A stretch of DNA of 11,415 nucleotides from Propionibacteriaceae bacterium (GTDB taxonomy: Bacteria > Actinomycetota > Actinomycetes > Propionibacteriales > Propionibacteriaceae): NCBI GenBank assembly GCA_003158895.1, contig PMLO01000071.1, forward strand, positions 1 to 11,415, given 5' to 3'. Below the pieces are notes generated by a model that saw only the letters and a program-made list of their open reading frames with translations, made no database searches and had not been told where the DNA came from. Every line of letters begins with the position of its first letter. Position 1 is the first letter of the stretch. Shown in pieces: positions 1-5,549 of this stretch. A program made the translations under genes and the position numbers.

Positions 1-1073
1 TTGTCCGTGCCGCCGGTGACGAGCTTGACGCCGCGCTTGAGCAGCCCCTCGGCCAGCGTCTTCGCGTTGTCGGCGACCGCCTGGGCGTACGTCTGGAAGG
101 ACACTGTCCGAGCCTCGGCGAACGCGACGGCCTTGGCTGCCATGACGTGGCCCAGCGGTCCGCCCAGCACCATCGGGCAGCCCTTGTCGACGGAGTCGGC
201 GTACTCGGCGGTCGCCAGCACGAAGCCGCCGCGCGGGCCGCGGAGCGACTTGTGCGTGGTCGAGCCGATGACGTGCCCGTACGGGATCGGGTTCTCCTCG
301 CCGGTGAACACCTTGCCCGCCACGAGCCCTGCGAAGTGGGCCATGTCGATGAACAGCGTGGCGCCGACCTCGTCGGCGATCTCGCGCATCTTGGCGAAGT
401 TCACGCGACGCGGGTACGCGGAGTAGCCCGCCGCGATGATCAGCGGCTTGAACTCACGAGCGTCCGCACGCAGCTTGTCGTAGTCGATGAGCTGCGAGTC
501 GGGATCGGTCCCATAAGACTTCTGGCGGAACATCTTGCCGGAGATGTTGTGGCGGAAACCGTGGGTGAGGTGGCCACCCGCGTCGAGCGCCATGCCCATG
601 ACGCGCTGGGTGTTGAACTCGCGGCGGAGATCCTCCCAGTCGTCCTCGGCGAGGTCGTTGACGGTCTTGGCACCGAGACGCTCGAGCGTCGGCGACTCGA
701 TGCGGTGACTCAAGATCGCCCAGTACGCGACGAGGTTGGCGTCGATGCCGGAGTGGGGCTGCACGTAGGCGTAGTCGGCCCCGAACAGCTCCCGCGCGTG
801 CTCGGCGGCGACGCTCTCGACGGTGTCGATGTTCTGGCAGCCGGCGTAGAAGCGGTGCCCGACCGTGCCCTCGGCGTACTTGTCACTCAGCCAGGTGCCC
901 ATCGTCAGCAGCACAGGCAACGATGCGTAGTTCTCGCTCGCGATCAGCTTCAGCGACCCTCGCTGGTCGGTCAACTCCTGCTTGGTCGCCGCGGCGATCC
1001 GAGGTTCGACCGATCCGATGACCTCCAGGATCTGGCGGTACGCGCTGCTGGCAGTGGCGGTGACGTCGCTCAC
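1..1073 (-). CDS. glyA: Serine hydroxymethyltransferase, extended form (3' end outside window)
   Basis: A cytoplasmic PLP enzyme that interconverts serine plus tetrahydrofolate with glycine plus 5,10-methylene-THF. The visible 357 codons contain the family landmarks in order: LIASENYAS (43-51), DKYAEG (64-69), a GHRFYAGCQNID segment, QPHSG (105-109), GGHLTHG (166-172), DMAHFAGLVA (243-252) and the PLP-lysine motif TTHKSLRGPRGG with K275. Compared with E. coli GlyA as I remember it, about 35 residues are inserted at roughly 122-157, between QPHSG and GGHLTHG, as in the longer SHMT subtype. I chose the GTG at 1073 because AGGGAG lies 6 nt before it; an in-frame ATG at 1088 lacks a Shine-Dalgarno. 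Roughly 100-130 C-terminal residues are missing because the window ends, not because the gene is broken. The gene is divergent from the CtlX gene across an unusually long intergenic region. The identity is very secure; the subtype assignment is from memory of the family. Confidence 0.96.
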   Translation of the reverse strand, partial: MSDVTATASSAYRQILEVIGSVEPRIAAATKQELTDQRGSLKLIASENYASLPVLLTMGTWLSDKYAEGTVGHRFYAGCQNIDTVESVAAEHARELFGADYAYVQPHSGIDANLVAYWAILSHRIESPTLERLGAKTVNDLAEDDWEDLRREFNTQRVMGMALDAGGHLTHGFRHNISGKMFRQKSYGTDPDSQLIDYDKLRADAREFKPLIIAAGYSAYPRRVNFAKMREIADEVGATLFIDMAHFAGLVAGKVFTGEENPIPYGHVIGSTTHKSLRGPRGGFVLATAEYADSVDKGCPMVLGGPLGHVMAAKAVAFAEARTVSFQTYAQAVADNAKTLAEGLLKRGVKLVTGGTD

Positions 1074-1104
1074 GGGTTTCTCCCTCATCGTGGCTGGCGG
1101 GCTT

Positions 1105-1110
1105 AGCCTA
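1105..1110 (-). promoter_or_regulatory. Candidate -10 box for glyA (TAGGCT)
   Basis: On the minus strand TAGGCT fits the actinobacterial TANNNT -10 pattern. It would start a transcript about 25 nt before the GTG at 1073, so the AGGGAG ribosome site would be in the leader. I found no convincing -35. The same hexamer occurs at the plus-strand candidate at 2479-2484. Confidence 0.4.
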
Positions 1111-1311
1111 TCGGTGCTCACTGACAGGTTCCGTCCGTTTCCACGCCCCCCGGCGGCGATGGCCGCACGATGGAGATGTTGGTGCCGTACGGGACATTTC
1201 CGGCGCTTCTTCTCGGCATCGGGCTTCTGATGGGCTCCAGAGTGTTCGTCGATGCCTGGTGACGACGTGCACTCCGCAGAGAGCCCTGGGCCGGAGTCGA
1301 GCGCGCGGCCG
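1111..1311. other. Intergenic stretch with no supported gene
   Basis: About 200 bp between the glyA promoter candidate and the repeat array. It holds a 30-codon ATG frame at 1170-1262 with a hydrophobic middle, but that frame has no ribosome site. I see no hairpin with a T-run, no tRNA and no further copy of the 51-bp-spaced repeat: the positions where the next dyads would fall to the left (centres near 1269 and 1218) do not carry it. Confidence 0.5.
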
Positions 1312-1482
1312 GTTCGACGGGGGTTGTTGCCGTTCTCAGCGGGGTCATCCGGGCAGCCATGGGTTCAACCGGAGTTGTGGTCGTTCTGGAGCAGCAGACG
1401 GGTTCCATAGCGACCACAACTCCCGTTGAACTTCGCGGAGGCCTCGCCACCCCTCCCATAGCGACCACAACCCCGGTTCATC
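1312..1482. repeat. Four-copy phased repeat array, head-to-head pairs, 51-bp spacing
   Basis: Four copies of a 27-bp repeat: 1312-1338 and 1363-1389 on the plus strand, 1405-1431 and 1456-1482 on the minus strand. The shared core is GTTCAAC, four G-rich bases, then GTTGTGGTCG. By eye the inner two copies match at 24 of 27 positions and could form a long cruciform around a 15-nt loop. The outer copies match their neighbours at 20 and 23 of 27. Each core contains a CAAC-N4-GTTG dyad, with one base changed in each outer copy. The dyad centres fall at 1320.5, 1371.5, 1422.5 and 1473.5, exactly 51 bp apart regardless of orientation. The 24-bp intervals are not repeats of each other. The array lies between the divergent glyA and CtlX promoters, so it would not be transcribed from either. 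It could be a cooperative operator array or a REP/MITE-like element; the sequence alone does not decide. Confidence 0.85.
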
Positions 1483-1504
1483 GGTGGGTACGCGTCGCGA
1501 TCCC

Positions 1505-1525
1505 TAGACTCCGGGGGGACAGGAG
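1505..1525 (+). promoter_or_regulatory. Candidate -10 box and ribosome site for the CtlX gene
   Basis: TAGACT at 1505-1510 fits TANNNT and would start transcription near 1517. AGGAG at 1521-1525 sits 6 nt before the GTG at 1532 and decides that start. The last repeat copy ends at 1482, next to where a -35 region would be, so a protein bound there could touch this promoter. No good -35 match is visible. Confidence 0.5.
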
Positions 1526-1531
1526 TGCGAC

Positions 1532-2461
1532 GTGAACTTCCGGAACGTACAGGCCCCGACCGCAGCCGTGATGGTGAGGCCGCATCGGTTCGCGGTGAAC
1601 CCCGAGACCCTCGCCGACAACGCATTCCAGGCCGCGCCCGGGGAGACGCCCGCGGCGACCGTGGCGCAGTCGGCGCGTGAGGAGTTCGACGCGATGGTCG
1701 CAGCACTGACGGCTGCGGGCATACAGATCCACGTCTTCGACGACTTCGGGCAGCTCGACACCCCGGACTCCGTCTTTCCGAACAACTGGTTCTCGACCCA
1801 TCAGGGCGGTCGGATCGCGATCTACCCGATGTACGCCCCGAGCCGGCGCCGAGAGCGTCGCATGGATGTCATCGAGCTGCTCAAGAGCACGTACCGCGTG
1901 CAGGAAGTCATCGACTACTCAGGACTCGAGTACGACAACCTGTTCCTCGAGGGCACGGGCGCGATGGTGTTCGACCATCTGGAGAGGGTCGCGTACGTGG
2001 CGAGCTCCCACCGCGCCGATCCCGTCATCCTCGAACGCTTCTGCACGGCGTTCGGCTACGAGCCGATGGTCTTCCCGACCGCGGATCGTACGGGCCGGAC
2101 GATCTACCACACGAACGTGCTGATGACGATCGCCACCGAGTACGCGCTGGTCTGCCTCGCTGCGATCAGCGAGCCGGGACGTCGGGCTGAGGTTGCCGAG
2201 CGGCTCGCCGAGAGCGGCCGCCAGGTACTCGACCTGACGTTCGAGCAGGTGGGGGAGTTCGCCGGCAACGCGATCGAGCTCACCGGTACGAACGGACGCC
2301 TGCTGGCGCTGTCGGCTCGGGCCGCCGCCGCTCTCACCACCGATCAGCGCGTTGCGATCGAGCGCTCCGCGACGCTGCTGCCGCTGTCCATTCCCACGAT
2401 CGAGCTCGCGGGCGGGTCCGTCCGCTGCATGGTCGCCGGGGTCCACCTCACCCCGCGGTGA
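1532..2461 (+). CDS. ctlX: CtlX-like citrulline hydrolase (arginine deiminase/DDAH superfamily)
   Basis: A 309-residue protein of the guanidine-modifying superfamily, most like the citrulline-utilisation hydrolase CtlX, which is proposed to hydrolyse citrulline to ornithine, ammonia and CO2. Visible landmarks are an N-terminal VMVRPHRF...NPET...NAFQ segment (about 14-34), FPNNWFSTH (82-90), LEGTGAMVFD (139-148), YHTNV with the likely catalytic His193, and a C-terminal GGSVRCMVAGVHL with Cys299 as the likely nucleophile. No signal peptide or membrane segment is seen, so it is probably cytoplasmic. The start is GTG with AGGAG 6 nt upstream. It stands alone behind its own candidate promoter; the next gene begins 30 bp downstream and seems to have a separate promoter. 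Dimethylarginine dimethylaminohydrolase is the main alternative. The superfamily is secure and the substrate is inferred from motif style. Confidence 0.85.
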   Translation: MNFRNVQAPTAAVMVRPHRFAVNPETLADNAFQAAPGETPAATVAQSAREEFDAMVAALTAAGIQIHVFDDFGQLDTPDSVFPNNWFSTHQGGRIAIYPMYAPSRRRERRMDVIELLKSTYRVQEVIDYSGLEYDNLFLEGTGAMVFDHLERVAYVASSHRADPVILERFCTAFGYEPMVFPTADRTGRTIYHTNVLMTIATEYALVCLAAISEPGRRAEVAERLAESGRQVLDLTFEQVGEFAGNAIELTGTNGRLLALSARAAAALTTDQRVAIERSATLLPLSIPTIELAGGSVRCMVAGVHLTPR

Positions 2462-2478
2462 GCGGTTGCAGACCCGCA

Positions 2479-2484
2479 TAGGCT
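2479..2484 (+). promoter_or_regulatory. Candidate leaderless promoter -10 (TAGGCT) for the membrane protein
   Basis: TAGGCT is followed by exactly 7 nt and then the GTG at 2492, so a transcript would start at or next to the start codon. There is no Shine-Dalgarno in the 30-bp gap after the CtlX stop. The arrangement closely matches the one before the nucleoside hydrolase on the other strand (TACGCT, 7 nt, GTG). Confidence 0.5.
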
Positions 2485-2491
2485 CGCGCTC

Positions 2492-3541
2492 GTGAGCGGG
2501 TCGATGGTCGCGACGACGTACGCGCCCGTTGCGCTGCCGCTCCGGCGACGGCTCGCGACCTGGCTGCTGCTCGCCTGTACGTCCGTGTGGCTCGCGGAGG
2601 TGACGGCCACCTCGTCGCGGTTCCCGTTCGTCACACTGCAGGGGTGGGCCATGCTCGTGCCGCTGTACGGGCTGCACGCGCTGCTGGGCGGATGGCACGT
2701 GATGAGGGCCAACCGCGTCACGTGGCCGGTGGTGTACCTGCCGGGAGTGCTGTTCGGGCTGTACGAGGCGTACATCACCAAGGTGCTCTGGGATCCGACC
2801 TGGTCGAAGGCCGAGTGGCACTGGCAGGCCGGCGGGCTGTACCTCGCGCAGACCGCGATCCTCGTCCTCTTCTGGCATCCCGTGTTCGCCTTCATCCTGC
2901 CGCTCACGCTCGTCGAGCGCGCGGCGACCGGATCGTCGGAGATCCTCGCGGTCCTGCCGGGGCCGCTGCGTTGGCTCGCCGGCAACCGCTGGGGGCTCCT
3001 CGTGCTCGGCCTGATCGCCGGCACCTACTCGGCGATCGGTGCGTCCTGGCTTGTCGCGCTGGGGTCAGCCGTCTCGTCGATCGCGGTTGTCCTGCTCCTG
3101 CGCGAGGTCGCGGTACAGGTCGGGCCTGCACCGTCATTGCGGGCAGTCCTCCCGTCGAACCGCCAGGCCGCATGGCTGGCCGGGTTGCTCGCGATCGGCT
3201 ACCTCGTCCTCGGCGTCGGCATGCGCCGAGAGTCCGTCCCGCCGGTCCTCAAGGGCCAGCTCACGGTCTGGGTGATGTACGCGATCGTGATCGGCCTGTA
3301 CGTGCTCGCCCTGCGCCGCACTCGTACGCTCCCGTTCGCGATCGCCGACCCGTACACGCGGCCCGCGCGCAGACCGATCGTGACGCTTGCGGTCGCCTTC
3401 ACGTGTGCGGCGCTGGCCGGGTCATTGGCCGGTGCGTTCACACTGTTGTTCGGCGTGGCGTTGTTGATCGTCGGCACGGCCACCTGTGCGGCGTGGTTCG
3501 TGAGCGCCACGGTGCGAACCCTGGTCGGACGGCGCGCCTGA
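2492..3541 (+). CDS. Polytopic integral membrane protein, family not recognised
   Basis: A 349-residue, strongly hydrophobic protein with about nine or ten predicted membrane spans, near residues 22-40, 49-66, 78-95, 116-141, 166-187, 190-206, 227-243, 256-274, 296-313 and 314-338. The most distinctive segment is between spans 3 and 4: YEAYITKVLW (91-100) followed by DPTW and a Trp/His-rich stretch (KAEWHWQ, 106-112), then WHPV (128-131) in span 4. Loops carry Arg clusters (RRR at 18-20; RRTR at 275-278; RPARR at 290-294). I recognise no transporter signature, nucleotide-binding motif or enzyme motif. The start is taken as GTG 2492 because a -10 box sits 7 nt before it; an in-frame ATG at 2504 is the alternative. 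It ends 39 bp from the convergent nucleoside hydrolase. Function unknown; a role with CtlX, such as amino-acid export, would be speculation. Confidence 0.85.
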   Translation: MSGSMVATTYAPVALPLRRRLATWLLLACTSVWLAEVTATSSRFPFVTLQGWAMLVPLYGLHALLGGWHVMRANRVTWPVVYLPGVLFGLYEAYITKVLWDPTWSKAEWHWQAGGLYLAQTAILVLFWHPVFAFILPLTLVERAATGSSEILAVLPGPLRWLAGNRWGLLVLGLIAGTYSAIGASWLVALGSAVSSIAVVLLLREVAVQVGPAPSLRAVLPSNRQAAWLAGLLAIGYLVLGVGMRRESVPPVLKGQLTVWVMYAIVIGLYVLALRRTRTLPFAIADPYTRPARRPIVTLAVAFTCAALAGSLAGAFTLLFGVALLIVGTATCAAWFVSATVRTLVGRRA

Positions 3542-3567
3542 GTTCATGACCACAACCCTCGTTGAAC
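3541..3567 (-). repeat. Fifth, solitary copy of the GTTCAAC/GTTGTGGTC repeat
   Basis: Read on the minus strand this begins GTTCAACGAGGGTTGTGGTC and matches the copy at 1405-1431 at 18 of the first 20 positions, then diverges. The CAAC-N4-GTTG dyad lies at 3553-3564. It starts on the last base of the membrane-protein stop codon and fills most of the 39-bp gap between two convergent genes, where no promoter is expected. Outer GTTCA (3542-3546) and TGAAC (3563-3567) can also pair. Confidence 0.75.
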
Positions 3568-3580
3568 GTGCCGGAAGGGC

Positions 3581-4534
3581 TCACTCGGCCAGTCGGGCCA
3601 GCTCCAGCTCGACGAGGCGGCGCGAGTCGGCGCCGGTGAGGATCCGTACAGCCCGCCGTCCCGCCCACGGCTCCTCCCAGCCGCTGTGCCCATGGGAGGA
3701 GACGGTCTTGCCTCGGCTGAAGCTGTCGCCGGTGTCGACCCGGATCGGCTGCTCGACCCAGGTGAAGGCATCCGGCGCGATCAGGTAGCTGATCGCGGTC
3801 GAGTCGTGGACGTGGATGCCGTCGAGGCCGTCCGTCGTTGCATGGAAGTCGAGGTAGAACGGCAGGATCCGGGCGAGCTGGTCGGCGCGCGCGTTCCCCA
3901 TCCGGCCGATCCGCGCCAGGTCCGCGCGGGTCATCTGCACCTTCTGCGTGACGTCGAGGCCGGCCATCGTGATCGGGCACGACGCGCCGAAGACGATGTC
4001 GGCGGCTTCTGGATCGTTGTGGATGTTGGCCTCTGCCGCCGGTGTCGCGTTGCCTTGTGCGAACGCGTTGCCACCCATCAGCACGATCTCGCGCACGTTC
4101 TCGGCCAGCCGCGGTTCGAGCTGCATCGCGCGGGCGATATTGGTGAGCGGGCCGATCGGTACCAGGGTGACCTCGCCCGGTGAGGCCATGACCGTGTCGA
4201 CGATGAAGCGCGCCGCCTCCCTGTCGATCGCGCGGGACGAGGGGGCGGCGATTCCGGCATTGCCCTGCCCGTCGGTGCCATGGACGAAGTCGGCCGGTCC
4301 GGCGAACGGGGCGACCAGGGGCGCGTCGGCGCCTCGTGCGACCGGGATGTCCGATCGCCCGGCGAGCTCGAGCAGTGCCAGTGCGTTGTACGTGGTGGTG
4401 TCCGTCATCGCATTGCCGAAGATCGTCGTCAGCCCGATGACCTCGACCTCGGGCGAGCCCAGGGCGTAGAAGATCGCCATGGCGTCGTCGACGCCCGGGT
4501 CGGTGTCGATGATGATCGTGCGAGGTCCGGTCAC
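3581..4534 (-). CDS. Inosine-uridine preferring nucleoside hydrolase family protein
   Basis: A 317-residue enzyme of the ribonucleoside hydrolase family, which splits nucleosides into base and ribose for salvage. The calcium-binding N-terminal motif DTDPGVDDA is at 10-18 (metal ligands expected at D12, D16 and D17), with GPLTNIA at 128-134, MGGNAFAQGN at 153-162, ANIHNDPEAA at 169-178 and the C-terminal catalytic-site segment HVHDSTA at 241-247. The HD pair at 243-244 matches the family's His-Asp. Length and motif order are those of a complete, intact cytoplasmic enzyme. The start is GTG 4534: it gives the usual few residues before the first strand, and a -10 box lies exactly 7 nt upstream. 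Longer starts would add Arg-rich residues not seen in the family. Base preference (purine, pyrimidine or general) cannot be read from these motifs, so no gene symbol is given. Confidence 0.93.
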   Translation of the reverse strand: MTGPRTIIIDTDPGVDDAMAIFYALGSPEVEVIGLTTIFGNAMTDTTTYNALALLELAGRSDIPVARGADAPLVAPFAGPADFVHGTDGQGNAGIAAPSSRAIDREAARFIVDTVMASPGEVTLVPIGPLTNIARAMQLEPRLAENVREIVLMGGNAFAQGNATPAAEANIHNDPEAADIVFGASCPITMAGLDVTQKVQMTRADLARIGRMGNARADQLARILPFYLDFHATTDGLDGIHVHDSTAISYLIAPDAFTWVEQPIRVDTGDSFSRGKTVSSHGHSGWEEPWAGRRAVRILTGADSRRLVELELARLAE

Positions 4535-4541
4535 GCCCGCG

Positions 4542-4547
4542 AGCGTA
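4542..4547 (-). promoter_or_regulatory. Candidate leaderless promoter -10 (TACGCT) for the nucleoside hydrolase
   Basis: On the minus strand TACGCT is followed by 7 nt and the GTG at 4534, so the mRNA would begin at or beside the start codon. No Shine-Dalgarno is present. The run TACGCTCGCGGGCGTG differs at only three positions from TAGGCTCGCGCTCGTG before the membrane protein at 2492. Confidence 0.5.
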
Positions 4548-4590
4548 CGACCGCGTCGCCGGGGCCGCTGGGGACTCGCCGTGAAATCAC

Positions 4591-4604
4591 GTTGGCCAGC
4601 CAAC
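4591..4604. promoter_or_regulatory. Operator-like 14-bp dyad GTTGGC-CA-GCCAAC
   Basis: A perfect inverted repeat with 6-bp arms and a 2-bp centre, running straight into a run of eight C at 4604-4611. It lies between the divergent nucleoside hydrolase and response regulator genes, about 57 bp upstream of the hydrolase start. A protein binding site is plausible; it is too short and isolated to assign. Confidence 0.35.
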
Positions 4605-4608
4605 CCCC

Positions 4609-4670
4609 CCCTAATGGGTGGCAGCGCCGGATACGTCGTAGTCCCTAGGGTCGGTGGCGCAAGCCGGACA
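4609..4670 (+). promoter_or_regulatory. Two imperfect direct repeats, candidate regulator sites
   Basis: Two composite units: CCCTAATGGGT (4609-4619) with GGTGGC-AGCG-CCGGATA (4617-4633), and CCCTAGGGT (4643-4651) with GGTGGC-GCAAG-CCGGACA (4653-4670). The second unit contains the palindrome CCCTAGGG and overlaps the candidate -35 of the response regulator promoter. This placement suits autoregulation by the response regulator, which is inference. Confidence 0.45.
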
Positions 4671-4694
4671 GGGGGACACGTGATCGTCTACGCT
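4665..4694 (+). promoter_or_regulatory. Candidate promoter of the two-component operon
   Basis: CGGACA at 4665-4670 (4 of 6 to TTGACA), an 18-nt spacer, then TACGCT at 4689-4694 as the -10. Transcription would start near 4701, giving a leader of about 195 nt before the ATG at 4896. It is the best -35/-10 pair I found in the window, and the only candidate here for the kinase operon. Confidence 0.45.
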
Positions 4695-4700
4695 GCATGG

Positions 4701-4895
4701 GCTGCGCTGGGGTGTCAGAGCACAACCTGACGAGACCCGCGCAGGTTGCCCGAGAGAGGTCCGCGCCGGTCGTCCTCGGGCCGGTCGAACCCGTCTCCCC
4801 GGTTGATGTTGGCCGGGGTCCCGCGCGCGGGCCGTGCCCCGTGGAATGATCAGCCACGGCAGGAGAAATGCCATCGCGTTCACCCAGGGAGTCCG
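4701..4895 (+). promoter_or_regulatory. Long 5' leader with mutually exclusive hairpins
   Basis: If transcription starts near 4701, the leader can form GTCAG (4714-4718) with CTGAC (4727-4731), or instead CAACCTG (4723-4729) with CAGGTTG (4742-4748). The two pairings share 4727-4729 and exclude each other. Next come GCCCGAG (4748-4754) with CTCGGGC (4775-4781), and a very GC-rich hairpin: CGGGG (4814-4818) with CCCCG (4837-4841) enclosing the palindrome CCCGCGCGCGGG (4820-4831). No U-run follows the last one. AGGGAG at 4886-4891 is the ribosome site. I recognise no named riboswitch; GC-rich DNA also makes chance stems common. Confidence 0.35.
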
Positions 4896-5549
4896 ATGAC
4901 CGAAAGGTTGGGCCTGAGGGTCGCGCTGGTCGATGACCATCCGGCGATCCTGAGGGCGGTCATGGGGGAGATCACTGCCGCATTCCACGTCGCCGAGGTC
5001 GTCAGGGCACGGCACGTGGATGAGATCCTCGCGACCCCCGGCCCGTACGAGGTCGTGGTCCTCGATGTACAGCTGGCCGACGACAGCGATCCGGCCGACA
5101 ACGTACGACGCATCGCTGAACGGGGCTGGCCCGTCCTGCTCTACACGCAGGAGACCAATGCCCGGATGGTCGCGCGGTGTTTCCGGGCGGGTGCCAAAGG
5201 AATCGTCGGGAAGAGTCAAGACCTTGCGGATCTGCTCGAAGCGGTGGGATTGATCGCGAACGGCCAGCCGTATCTGTCGGGTGAATGGGCGGCGGCTCTG
5301 AGCAGCGATGCTGCTGCCATCCCGTCACTGGCACCTCGCGAAGCGGAAGCGTTGAGGATGTACGCGTCCGGATTGCCCATGAAATCCGTCGCACGCCGCA
5401 TGGGCATCTCGCCGGAGACCGTGAAGGACTACCTCATGCGGGTACGGCGTCGGTACGACGAGGTCGGCAGGCCGGCGGCGACGAAGACCGAGCTGTACGT
5501 CCGGGCCGTGGAGGACGGTCTCGTCGAGCCGCCGGCGAGCCTCTCGTGA
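4896..5549 (+). CDS. Two-component response regulator, NarL/LuxR type
   Basis: A 217-residue DNA-binding response regulator. The receiver domain (about 7-120) has the acidic pair D13-D14 in VDDH, the phospho-acceptor D57 in VVVLDVQ, T84 in LLYTQ and K106 in GIVGKS, so it looks competent for phosphorylation. After D57 the usual short loop with a Pro is replaced by LADDSDPADNV, a variant I associate with some actinobacterial regulators. The C-terminal LuxR-type helix-turn-helix (about 145-212) contains LAPREAEALRMYASGL and MGISPETVKDYLMRVRRRY. ATG 4896 is the start: it places the first receiver strand correctly and AGGGAG lies 4 nt upstream. The gene overlaps the kinase by 4 bp, so the two are translationally coupled and very likely cognate. 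Targets are unknown; the direct repeats at 4609-4670 suggest it may act on its own promoter. Confidence 0.93.
   Translation: MTERLGLRVALVDDHPAILRAVMGEITAAFHVAEVVRARHVDEILATPGPYEVVVLDVQLADDSDPADNVRRIAERGWPVLLYTQETNARMVARCFRAGAKGIVGKSQDLADLLEAVGLIANGQPYLSGEWAAALSSDAAAIPSLAPREAEALRMYASGLPMKSVARRMGISPETVKDYLMRVRRRYDEVGRPAATKTELYVRAVEDGLVEPPASLS

Noticed and set aside
147..1106. Long plus-strand frame across glyA
   Set aside because: It is the antisense shadow of a gene whose minus-strand translation carries all SHMT motifs; high GC produces such frames.
1170..1262. A 30-codon frame from ATG 1170 with a hydrophobic middle
   Set aside because: No ribosome site, no promoter placed for it and no recognisable family; short frames of this kind are expected by chance.
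1312..1482. The repeat array as a CRISPR
   Set aside because: Copies switch orientation midway, diverge from one another and number only four; there are no cas genes nearby.
1919..2878. Long minus-strand frame across ctlX and the membrane protein
   Set aside because: Low-complexity Arg/Gly/Pro-rich translation antisense to two well-supported genes.
4697..4849. A 50-residue frame in the leader of the response regulator
   Set aside because: Its ATG lies only 2 nt after the candidate -10 box, so it would precede the transcript start. Its composition is Pro/Val/Arg-rich without any domain.
4868..4936. A 22-codon upstream frame overlapping the response regulator start
   Set aside because: AGGAG is only 2 nt from its ATG, too close for good initiation, and the frame has no visible conservation cue.
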